Below, piece after piece: positions 1 through 9,949 of a stretch of 64,000 nucleotides of DNA (its first letter is position 1; each line of letters starts with the position of its first letter). Source of the DNA: Bidens hawaiensis (taxonomy: Eukaryota; Streptophyta; Magnoliopsida; Asterales; Asteraceae); contig JAIQDT010000225.1 in NCBI GenBank assembly GCA_021521415.1, positions 1,847,501 through 1,911,500 on the forward strand, given 5' to 3'. The notes beneath the pieces are model-generated. The model was not told the origin of the DNA. It saw only the letters and a list, made by a program, of their open reading frames with translations, and made no database searches. The position numbers and the translations under genes are program-made.

Positions 1-294
1 CAACCCTGCATGACAAAGTGAACCTTGCTCGGAGATGCCGAATCAGTGGTCCTTACTCGGGAATTCACTAAATAGCATACCTTACTCGGATATCCAGTTA
101 AGAAGACTATTTGAAGTAAACCTTGTCCGGGAGGCAAAATCTCGTACTCGGCTAAGTAAAAGCTTACTCGAAGGTCCAAGGTGTGCTCGGATTCAATACT
201 TAGCAGTTTCTGAGGAGGTTGAGAAGATTCCAATCTTCCATATTCTTCGTTTTCGGTCAAATCTCTTCATTTGGGTCAATTTCTTGACCCAACA
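1..294 (-). repeat. LTR A, partial 3' LTR of the outer element
   Basis: This is the U3-side end of an LTR, cut by the window edge. It ends in ...GACCCAACA on the plus strand, i.e. TGTTGGGTC on the element's strand, followed directly by a polypurine tract. Its variants match the LTR at 47,084-48,312 rather than the LTRs at 3,686, 27,400 and 42,671. It carries repeated CTCGG/CCCGG motifs. Confidence 0.85.
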
Positions 295-309
295 ATCTCC
301 CCCTAGATT
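295..309 (-). other. Polypurine tract of the outer element
   Basis: On the minus strand this reads AATCTAGGGGGAGAT immediately before the LTR start TGTTGGG. That is the standard position of the plus-strand primer of an LTR retrotransposon. The same tract stands next to the LTRs ending at 4,851 and 28,565. Confidence 0.75.
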
Positions 310-444
310 GGAACACCTCAGCTGACCCAAAACACTCTATGGTTACTTACACTTAGAAAAATACACATCAAATTAAAAGTCAAATTTCATAATCAAATTA
401 CATAAGTAAAAGCTGTCAGAAGACATTACATAGCAAAGCGTATT

Positions 445-3056
445 CTATCTATTTTGTCTTCTTCTTTTGTTGTAGGCTGCTTGTCTTCTCAGCTGGATTA
501 CAGGTGCAGCTCTTTCTCTGAACATATTGAGCACTTGGTAGTGAGTGTGTCCTTCTGGTATCACCAAGTCTCTTATATCTGTAAGATAATCATTGTGTAA
601 GCATGTCAGATCTGCATCCTTTTTTATTGTCGCCAAAGTTTTTCCATCAGATTTTCTTAGCACATAATAACCAGTGTCTTCTTTGTATTCCACTTCAGCA
701 ATGACACCGTTCTTCTGCACTGTATAGTTTGGCCTTCTCATTCTTCTTCCCAATCTTACACACGTATCCATGTTGGACAGTGGATTCTGATATCGGACAC
801 TTATTTGATAGTTCAGTTCAGCCCTGTCCATTTTCTTCAGCTTTTCTGACCTTTTTGATCTGTGAAGTTGAATCATTCTCCAACTTCTTTTTTCTTTTAA
901 AAACTTGAATCCCTTATCAGCTTCTTCATGTAGATACTTTGATAAGTCATTCATCTGTCTTCCTGATGATCTGTCCCTGTTTCTGTAGTCATACAAGTGA
1001 AGTGTGGCCATTCTTCTTAATTGATCTTCATTATACTCACGGAAGTCACTTCTGACCACAATCTCTTTTAATAACCTGCTCTCCATAATCACTTTAAGAG
1101 AATTAGTGACTGAATCATAATACAGCTCTCTGGGTAGATCCACATCAGATTGTGGTCTTGTTCTTTGTTGTACTGAGCTGCTTGATTCTCCTCTTCCTCC
1201 TTGGCCTCTTCCTCTTGGGAATCTTTGGGAGAATGGGGGTCTGATTGGGATGGATTTCATTGGCTTTTCAGGACCCAAATTGAATACTTTCCTGTATGCA
1301 ACTTCTACCATTTCAACTGGCCAATTCTCCATGTCTTTGATATTCTCCCCAGCATTGTGAAGGTCATTCAGCATTTTGGCCATTTCTGCAGTGTTTGCAA
1401 ACCTAGCTGGCACAAACCTGCCATCTGAAAAATATCTTGGGTTTTCGCCCTCCCTTAATACTTTCATCCATTCCTCCTTCTGGTATTAAAACAGATTTCT
1501 CAAGTCAATTTTTTCCAGTGCATTAAAATCAGCCTCAGTCATCCCCCTTTCATTTATCAATATGTTCCTCAATATCCCAATCATCTCTTCATTTTCCCAT
1601 GGCACAATCTCTTCATCATCAGGTTTAACCTCAGGCTATTCTGGCTGAGGGATTGGAGGTTGATCGGTTGTCTTTTCTTTTCCATTTCCTTTTCCCTCAC
1701 AGTCCTGAGTCTTCTTGTTCTTTTAGCAAGTGGCTCATCAGATGTTTCTTTTAAGATTGAGCTCTCAGTATAGACCCTTTTTAACTCTTTCTCTTTCCTT
1801 TTGGAATACTGGTCAAATACTGCCTCTTTACTCAGATTTCTTACAACCTCAGTCCTCATGCCTTTCTCAATCAAATATCCACACATACCATCATATTTCT
1901 TCTTTAATTCTTCCAACTCCACCTTATCATCCTGTTTTACAAACTTTTCTGAAACTATCACTTTCTCACTGTTGTAAAGATCTTGAATTTTGTCAGCAGT
2001 GTATTTTTCTAAGGCAGCTTCAGAATAGCCTCTAACTTTCAAATAATTTTTATAATGCTCAGTATTTTTCTTTCTCTTCTCAACCTTCTTTAGGACTTCC
2101 TCTGTATTGATTTCAATGTTGCCTCTTTGAATATAAGTCTTTTCAGCTTGAGGGGTCTCAGCAGTGGAGCTTGTACCAACTTTCTCACCTCCTTGATCAG
2201 GGTTGTCATCATCCTTTCCATTAGACTCCTCAGAGTCATCCTCCTCATCATCTGATAAATAATTCATGGCATCTATATTGGGTTCATCAGAGTCAGGATG
2301 ATCTGGTTCATCCATAGTTGGCACATCAGGGACACCTTGTTTATGTTCACCAGGTCCTAGACTTTGTAAAGGTGTGGCCCTAATAGGACTTTGTTCAGAT
2401 CTTCTTTTACTTCTTTCATAAGTCTTTTCAAATCTTCTTTCTCCCCAGTTACTAGTAGGGTTCTTTTTCAAGTCCTCCTTAACCTGTTCAGCCCATTTCT
2501 TGGCAGCCATAGATGCAATTGACTCGCCAATCTCTTCAGGTATTATCATGTCAGTATTTAGATTGGTTGATGGTTCAGCAGTCTCAGATTGTTGCTCCTG
2601 AAACTTGCTTACCACCCTTCCCAAAGAGTCATCAAACTCTTGATTTTTGTTCAGATTAACCAAAATTTCAATCACCTCTTGATCTGCCACATCTTGAAAT
2701 ATCTCTTTTGCTACATTGGCTTCTTTGATCAATAGGTCCTGCTGTGCTAACTCTTCTCCAGTCAAGGAATGGGCAATTGCTTCCCTTTCCGTTGATTCTT
2801 TAATAAGTCTTTCTTTCTCAGCAAGAGCAGCAGCAGCAGCAGTATCTACAAAGGATACATCCTTCTCAACATATACAATAGGTTCTTCATCAGTTGCTAA
2901 ACCTTTTCCTTTTGTTTCCTTTTCCTCACATATTCTTCATCCTCTTGTTCATCACTTCCAAATTCATCAATCTCTCTAAATAAGTTTTACAATTCAGAAT
3001 CATGCTCTACCCTCTTGGAACTAGCTTCTTGATCATCATTTGGCTCAGTGTGTTCT
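445..3056 (-). pseudogene. Env-like ORF, C-terminal two thirds, mosaic and broken
   Basis: This is the third ORF of the Sirevirus-like family, of unknown function. The 3' part (445-about 1,757) encodes a basic C-terminal region with an RFPRGRGQGGRGESS segment. It is a diverged type compared with the copies at 5,005 and 28,719, and it adjoins the outer LTR A. The part above about 1,757 matches the inner-type copy at 30,000-31,300, including the acidic EEDDSEESNGKDDDN stretch and the SNWGERRFEKTYER variant of the middle region. Lesions include an in-frame TAA near 1,487, a frameshift between about 1,640 and 1,690, a frameshift near 2,920 and a GAA-to-TAA change near 2,988. At 3,057-3,059 the ORF is fused to gag across the 3-bp microhomology AGT, so the N-terminal env domain is absent. 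Confidence 0.75.
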
Positions 3057-3059
3057 AGT

Positions 3060-3384
3060 GTTCCCTTCATACATCTCAAGGATTGCATCATACATTGCCT
3101 TAGCACTTTGATGATGTGCAACCTTTGTGAGGATTTCCCAAGACAGACCAAGTTTGAGCATAGCCAATGCTCTGTCATCAACCTTTCTCATTCTCTCTCT
3201 GACATCAGCAATAAGCACCTTCTTCAACAGTAGCTTATGGATCATTCTTGATAGAATTCCACATATCCACATCATTATAACAAACAGCAGCCTCAAAAAG
3301 CACTTTCCACTAGGTAAAGTTCTCTTGACCATACAATCTAGGTATCTTATTAGTAGACACCTCTTGTTCCTCATATCCAGACAT
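3060..3384 (-). pseudogene. gag 5' fragment of an inner-type element
   Basis: This holds the first codons of gag. The start is MSGYEEQEV at 3,384, in the same position relative to the PBS as in the other gag copies. It includes the conserved KIPRLYGQENF and WNSIKND segments. Two in-frame stops stand where the copy at 42,112-42,369 has Lys (AAG to TAG near 3,325) and Gln (CAA to TAA near 3,236). The same two stops occur in the fragment at 26,382-27,099, so both descend from one defective parent. Gag is cut at 3,060 by fusion to the env-like ORF; everything between gag and env is missing. Confidence 0.8.
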
Positions 3385-3671
3385 TTTCTTAAAATAAAAG
3401 TTAAGTTCTTATAAAAAAATAGAGTAAAACAATCAGATATGAGAATAAATTCTTAGATCTAATGTATCTGATATGAATAGAACAAGATTCAACAATAAAA
3501 ATCAAAGCTTTAAGTGAAATAAGGAAAAGAAAACACCTAAAACTTGTAGATCTGGAAGAAAAATGAAGAACAGAGCTTCTGACGTCACAAATCAATCGAA
3601 CAGTGCTCTGCTTACGTCATTCTTCTTCAAAACTTAATCAGCAACAATTTTTCTAAAAATAGCAGCAACAA

Positions 3672-3683
3672 GCTCTGATACCA
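3672..3683 (-). other. Primer binding site (initiator tRNA-Met type)
   Basis: The minus strand reads TGGTATCAGAGC, the usual tRNA-iMet complement in plant LTR elements, two bases inside the LTR that begins at 3,686. The 3,385-3,671 stretch between gag and the PBS is the untranslated leader. Confidence 0.9.
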
Positions 3684-3685
3684 CT

Positions 3686-4851
3686 TGTCAGGGTCCCAAA
3701 TTTCAATGAATGGTCGATTCGGATCGGATCTTCAATCAATCATGTCATAACTCACACAAACATACGGTTACAATGAATATTCAATGACAGAAGACACACA
3801 CCGGATTCACTCAAAAGATTACCATTTATACAACGTTAATCATACAAAAGGATAATCGATTAGGGTTTAGAAGGAATCCTAGGACAGCCGTCACACACAA
3901 AATATTATCTCAATTAATGTGTCGGTCTTATCCGTACTGTGCTCTCTCGTTTTCCGTCCTCTCCTTCTCTTAGCGGCGTGCCCTAATTATTCAATTTATA
4001 GGCCTGCCAACCTAAGACAGCTGTCATTCCTTCTAGAAACCCTATCCGATAGTACATATTCAATTTACATATTCAAAAATATACTAAGTGTAAAACAAGT
4101 CTTCCGGGTAGGCTTTTCATTAAACATCAGTCTCAGAGTACGCAGTGTACTCGGCCTTCCTTCAGACTTGGTAAACATAGAAGTGTACTCGGAATCAGTT
4201 TCCGGGTAGACTTTACTTAAAGAATATTTTACCAAATAAAATATTCACCGAGTAGACTTCAATCTTCTTGGACTTATCAAACTTTGCTTGACAAATCCTT
4301 ACGAGCAACCCTGTTCTTCTATGGTCCTGTTCGGCTCATTATCAGTTGAACAACTTATTGATAAGGCGTACTCGGGAGTACATACCTTACTTGAGCAGAA
4401 CCTTACTCGAGATAACTTAAAGATATTCTATTAACTCATCAAGTATACTCGGACCATAATTATTAAAGAATACCTTGCCCGGTCTTCCAAATACTTGGCT
4501 TCATGGACTTGGTTGACCATACCTTACTCGGAAGAGTAAAATACTTGGTCTTGAAGAACAATCATGCTTGACAAAGTGAACCTTGCTCGGATATGCCAAA
4601 TTAATGAAACTTACTCTGGAAAACACTAAAAAGCATACCTTGCTCGGATATCCACTTAAGAAGACTATTAGAAGTAAACCTTGCCCGGGAGGCAAAATCT
4701 CGTACTCGGCTAAGTAAAAGCTTAGTCGAAGGCCCAAGGTGTGCTCGGATTCAATACTTAGCAGTTTCTGAGGAGGTTGAGAAGATTCCAATCTTCCAAA
4801 TTCTTCGTTTATGTCAAATCTCCTCATTTGGGTCAAACTCTTGACCCAACA
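3686..4851 (-). repeat. LTR B, complete short-type LTR (1,166 bp)
   Basis: Bounded by TGTCAGGG on the left and ACCCAACA on the right, with a PBS on one side and a polypurine tract on the other. It therefore serves as 5' LTR for the gag fragment on its left and 3' LTR for the env ORF on its right. It lacks an 83-bp segment present in the LTRs at 42,671 and 25,896. That segment is bounded by ACAAA repeats, so the short type is probably a microhomology deletion of the long type. A TATA box (TATAAA, minus strand) lies at 3,995-4,000. CTCGG/CCCGG motifs fill 4,130-4,850 upstream of it. Confidence 0.9.
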
Positions 4852-4866
4852 ATCTCCCCCTAGATT
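4852..4866 (-). other. Polypurine tract next to LTR B
   Basis: The minus-strand AATCTAGGGGGAGAT abuts the LTR start, identical to the tracts at 295 and 28,566. The 4,867-5,004 stretch is the short 3' untranslated region after the env-like stop codon. Confidence 0.75.
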
Positions 4867-5004
4867 GGAACACCTCAGCTGACCCAAAACACTCTATGGT
4901 TACTTACACTTAGAAAAATACACACAAAATTTCATAATCAAATTACATAAACAAAATTACATAATCAAAAGTTTGTCCGAAGACATTACAAAGCAAAGCC
5001 TATT

Positions 5005-8000
5005 CTATCTATTTTGTCTTTTCCTTTCATTGTAGGCTGCTTGTCTTCTCAGATGGATTACAGATGCTGCTCTTTCTCTGAAGATATTGAGCACTTGGTA
5101 GTGAGTGTGTCCTTCTGGTATCACCAAGTCTCTTATATCAGCAAGATCATCATTGTGTAGGCATGTCAGATCTGCATCCTCTTTGATTGTTGCCAAGGCC
5201 TTTCCATCTGAGTTCCTCAGCACATAGTAGCCAGTGTCTTCTTTGTATTCAACTTCAGTAATGACACCGTTCTTCTGCACTGTATAGTTTGGCCTTCTCA
5301 TTCTTCTTCCCAATCTTACACACGTATCCATGTTGGACAGTGGATTCTGATCTCGGACACTTATCTGGTAGTTCAGTTCAGCCCTGGCCATTCTCTTCAG
5401 TTTATCTGACCTTTTTGACTTGTGGAGTTGAATCATTCTCCAACTTCTTTTTTCTTTCAGAAACTTGAATCCCTTATCAGCTTCTTCATGTAAATACTTT
5501 GATAAGTCATTCATCTGTCTTCCTGCTGATCTGTCCCTGTTCCTGTAGTCATACAAGTGAAGTGTGGCCATTCTTTTTAATTGATCTTCATTATACTCAC
5601 GGAAGTCACTTCTGACTACAATCCCTTTCAATAACCTGCTCTCCATAATCACTTTAAGAGAATCAGTGACTGAATCATAATACAGCTCTCTGGGTAGATC
5701 CATATCAGATTGTGGTCTTGTTCTTTGTTGTACAGAGCCGCTTGATTCTCCCCTTCTTCCTTGGCCTCTTCCTCTTGGGATTCGTTGATGGATTGGAGGT
5801 CTGAATGGAATTGATTTCTTGGGCTTTTGAGGTCCCAAGTTGAATGTTTTCACATATATGGCTTCCACCATCTCAGTAGGAAGGTTTGCTATCTCCACAA
5901 TGTCATGTCCTGCTGCCTCCAGTTCAATTAACATTTTGATCATTCCTGGAGTTCTTGCTAGTCCAGCAGGTACAAATCTGCCATCAGCATAATATCTGGG
6001 ATTTTCTCCTTCCCTCAATGCCTTTTCCCACTCATCTTTTTGCAGATAGAAAAGAGTCTTCAAATCCTCTTTCTCCAAAACATTAAAATCTGCTTCAGTC
6101 ATCCCTATCTTGTTTATCATTATGTTTCTTAGGATGCTGATCATTTCCTCATTCTCCCAAGGCATGAATGGTTCAATTTCTTGTTCAGGTTTGACATCAT
6201 CTTGAGGGATAGGAATTTCAACAGGTTTGACTTGCTCCTTTTCCTTCTCCCTTAAGGTCTGAATTCTTTTTTTCTTCTTTGGAGGCTCATCAGGTAGTTC
6301 AGTTTGAATTGAGCTCTCAGTATAGACCCTTTTTAACTCTTTCTCTTTCCTTTTGGAATACTGGTCAAATACTGCCTCTTTACTCAGATTTCTTACAACC
6401 TCTGTCTTCATGCCTTTCTCAATCAAATATCCACACATACCATTATATTTCTTCTTTAATTCTTCCAACTCCACCTTATCATCCTGTTTTACAAACTTTT
6501 TCTGAAACTATCTCTTTCTCACTGTTGTAAAGATCTTGAATTTTGTCAGCAGTGTATTTTTCCAAGGCAGCTTCAGAATAGCCTCTAACTTTCAAATAAT
6601 TTTTATAATGCTCAGTATTTTTCTTTCTCTTCTCAACCTTCTTTAGGACTTCCTCTGTATTGATTTCAATGTTGCCTCTTTGAATATAAGTCTTTTCAGC
6701 TTGAGGGGTCTCAGCAGTGGAGCTTGTACCAACTTTCTCTCCTCCTTGATCAGGATTGTCATCACCCTTTCCATTAGACTCCTCAGAGTCATCGTCCTCA
6801 TCATCTGATAAATCAATCATGGCATCTATTTTGGGTTCATCAGAGTCAGGATGCTCTGGTTCATCATTATTTTCATTTTCATCTTGATCAGAAACATTAA
6901 CATCAGGGACCCCTGGTAATTTTTCTCCTCGTTTCAGTATTTGTAAGGGGATTGCCCTGATTGGTTCATCATCCTCTGGGGTCTCCACATAACATTTATT
7001 CTTTTCATCCCATATACCCCTCCTATCATCTCTTTCAGCTTCAGCCTGCTCAGCATATCTCTTCATTCTTTGATAAAACTGTGCAAATCTTACTGCTTTT
7101 GCAGCAAACTCTCCATGCATCTTGGATAGTCTATCTTGCTTGTCATGGATAGTTTTTGTTTCATCAGCTTGAGCAGCTTCTTCTTGTTCTGCAGCCTTTT
7201 CTGTTTCTTGTGTTTCAGCAGTTTGAACCTTTTGAGACCAACTTTCTTGTGGGTTTGTTTTCTGATCAACTTTGACTTGCTCATTCCACTTTCTTGCAGC
7301 CAGTACATCCATGGCTTCACCAATCTCCTCAGGTATAATCATGTCAGTATTTAGATTGGTTGATGGTTCAGCAGTCTCAGATTGTTGCTCCTGAAACTTG
7401 CTGACCACCCTTCCCAAAGGGTCATCAAAATCTTGATTTTTGTTCATATTTACCAAAATTTCAATCACCTCTTGATCTGCCACATCTTGAAATATCTCTT
7501 TTGCTACATTGGCTTCTTTGATCAATAGGTCCTGCTGTGCTAACTCTTCTTCTGTCAAGGAATGGGCAATTGCTTCCCTTTCCATTGATTCTTTAATAAG
7601 TCTTTCTTTCTCAGCAAGAGTAGCAGCAGCAGCAGTATCTACAAAGGATACATTCTTCTCAACATACACAATAGGTTCATCATCAGTTGCTAAACCTTTT
7701 CCCTTTTCCTTCCTTTTCAGCACCTCTTCTTCATCCTCTTGCTCATCATTTCCAAACTCATCAATCTCTCTAAATAATTTTTCCAATTCAGAGTCATGCT
7801 CTACCCTCTTGGAACTAACTTCTTGATCATCTTCAGGTTCAGTGATTACCAGTTCCTCAATAGCAGCATTCACATTTGCATTCTCCACACTCATTTCCTC
7901 ATTCATAATCTCAGTCAATTCTTCTGTTAACACATTCTCATCATCATTTGACTTTTCATTTTCATTATCATTTGTTTCCTCTCCACTCACTTCTACTTCG

Positions 8001-9461
8001 TTTTCATCACTATCATCATCATCATTCATGATCATTTTCAAACCATCAACATTTTCAACACTTACAGCATCAGTCATAACCATATCACTCTCAACTATAT
8101 TCTCCCCTTGTTTTGGGGCAGCTGAGGTCTTCTCAACCTCTTGCACCAGGGTTCGAATCATCAGTTCAGCATCAGCTAACTTTCTCAATAACATTTCATT
8201 TTCACTAGTTAGCTCTTCATTCTTTCTTCTCAACTCAACATTCTCATCCCTAACCTCCTCAACATGTCTTTTCATCTCATCATTTTCCAACATCAACTCA
8301 GCATTTCTTTGGAACATATCAGCATGTGGACATGTAGGGTTTGATGTAGTAAATGGTTCAAAGTCAGGTTGGTTGGTGGTAGGTGTTTGTGGTGCTAGTG
8401 ATTGATGTGTGTATTGATGTGTGGATGTTTCTGGTTGGTCTAGGGTAAGGGTTTGTGGTGGTGTTTGATGTGGTGAGGTTGGTGGTGGTGAGTGTGGTAG
8501 TGTTGGAATTGGTTGTTCAAGTTCTTCTCTTTGCCCCGCTGTACAGGTGCCATAATCCCCATCTCCAAACCATCTCCACCGTCATTGCCATCAACATCAT
8601 CATCAGAATCTCCTTCAGCACTATCATCATCACCCCCTTCTTCCTCCTCTGAGCTTAGCTCAGGCACAGGCATTATAGCCAAATCATGGTTTAACAACCA
8701 AGGTAAAATTTCAAACGGAACATTTGCATTAAAGTTATTTGAGACACCTGGATTTTTTATTCTCTTGTAAGCATCAGGATCTTGCAGTTTATGTGTGACT
8801 CCAATTGTTGGTAAATTTTGTAATGTGTTGTTGGATATGATCTGCAGGAATCTTGGGTACTGTAAAAATCTTTTTCATTCTCGTTTCTTCAGATTCCCCA
8901 CTAACCCTTCAAAAATCATCTTGGAAAAATTAAATGGCAGATCAAAGATTGTTCCAACTGTGGCATTTGCTAGATCAAGACTCATCAGAGTCCATGATCC
9001 CTTCCTCGGAGCAAATCCATGAATAATATGATGAATAAGAAATCTGTACAGCATCGGAAACAGACCCTTCTGAAACTGTCCTTCATGGACATTTCCTTGA
9101 TACCCCATCGTTTCTTTAAAAATCTTCAATAAGTGCTTTGTATTGAAGTTTATGTGATTGTGATCATCGTCATTTAGTCTCAAACACCTTCTGATCATCC
9201 TTTCAGTGATCTGAATCTCCTGTCTGGCCACGGTTGCTTTTATTCGTTTTCCATTCACATCTTCAACGAGCTCTGCTGATCTCCAGAAATCCAAGGAGTG
9301 ATTTATGTAAATAATTGGGATTTCAGTGAGTACAAAGCTGATGTTTGACCGTGCCATCCATAATATCATTCGAGCCATAGGTTCATTCTCTGGTGTAACT
9401 TGTAGTAACGGCCACATGTTGGGCTTTGGCTCAAAAAATACTTTGGTTCGTTGTCTGCCAT
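5005..9461 (-). pseudogene. Env-like third ORF, nearly full length but broken
   Basis: The predicted start is the ATG at 9,459-9,461, just after a splice-acceptor-like TTACAG. Domains in order: an N-terminal globular region (9,461-about 8,875) with FWRSAEL, ITERMIRRCLRL, MGYQG and FNFSKMIFEGLVGNL motifs, as seen in plant retrotransposon-associated ORFs; an acidic/proline-rich linker (about 8,400-8,700); a coiled coil (about 8,050-8,320); acidic repeats; and a basic C-terminus with a PRGRGQGRRGESS segment. Lesions visible: a one-base deletion near 9,440, a TGA at 8,872-8,874, a frameshift near 8,530 and an extra T near 6,500. The middle region (about 6,830-7,310) is a longer variant with ESWSQKVQ and AKAVRFAQFYQRM, unlike the other two copies, while 5,005-6,318 matches the inner copy at 28,719. 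The cellular role is unknown. Env-like is a label by position; I see no convincing signal peptide or membrane span. Confidence 0.75.
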
Positions 9462-9802
9462 ATCTGTAATACATAAACAAACACATTCAAAGTGAAATTA
9501 GACATAAAGTTTAATACTTTAGATAATTTCAAGTTATAAAAATGAGGAAGAAAGAAAGAAATCTTCATGAACCTGTTCTTCGACAAATTAATAACCTAAA
9601 CACATAATCAGAGTGTCAGTACTCAAATACATAATCAAGTCATATTACAATCTAATCGTGATCGGAAAACATAATATTTAATGCATACCGAGTCGGAATT
9701 AGAAGGCTGACAAAAATTAGGGTTTGGATTAAAGAATGCGATAAGTCGGTTAGGTTTCTTTGAGAGTAAGGATTTGCAGTTGAAGAGAGAGAAGGAAATA
9801 AT
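9462..9802 (-). other. Candidate 5' leader of the env-like gene with two introns
   Basis: Downstream of a TATA box, the minus strand shows a pyrimidine-rich leader (about 9,802-9,689), then CG|GTATGC as a donor at 9,688 and TGTTTAG as an acceptor at 9,596 (93 nt). A 23-nt exon follows (9,573-9,595). Then comes ACAG|GTTCATG as a donor at 9,572 and TATTACAG as an acceptor at 9,464 (109 nt), directly before ATATGGCAGAC with the predicted start codon. Both candidate introns are T-rich, and the second has a CTAAT branch-like motif. No transcript evidence is available here, so this is an inference from splice consensus only. Confidence 0.5.
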
Positions 9803-9826
9803 GTTGAAAAGTTTGCCTAACTCCCT

Positions 9827-9834
9827 CTTTTATA
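9827..9834 (-). promoter_or_regulatory. TATA box of a candidate internal promoter for the env-like ORF
   Basis: The minus strand reads GGTATAAAAGAGGGAG. Transcription would start roughly 30 bases on, near 9,800, in front of the pyrimidine-rich leader and about 340 bases upstream of the env-like ATG. The array of CCGAG-type motifs begins about 120 bases upstream, as it does upstream of the LTR TATA boxes. The same region is deleted from the inner element at 32,911. Confidence 0.5.
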
Positions 9835-9949
9835 CCTTTTGAATGTGGGTTTTAAATTTTTTGTTCTCTTGTGAATTATTAGCTGTCAACCAGTAACATT
9901 ATCCACTTGATATATTAAAAGCATTTAATTTCATTTAAGTTTACAAGAC

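Noticed and set aside
3919..4209. Plus-strand ORF repeated in LTRs at 3,919, 27,633 and 42,988
   Set aside because: It is inside LTR sequence, antisense to transcription, and its repetition simply follows the LTR copies.
7842..8405. Long plus-strand ORF of 187 codons rich in Ser, Phe and Thr
   Set aside because: It is the antisense shadow of the acidic/coiled-coil part of the env-like ORF, whose Glu/Asp/Asn codons read as Ser/Phe/Ile on the other strand.
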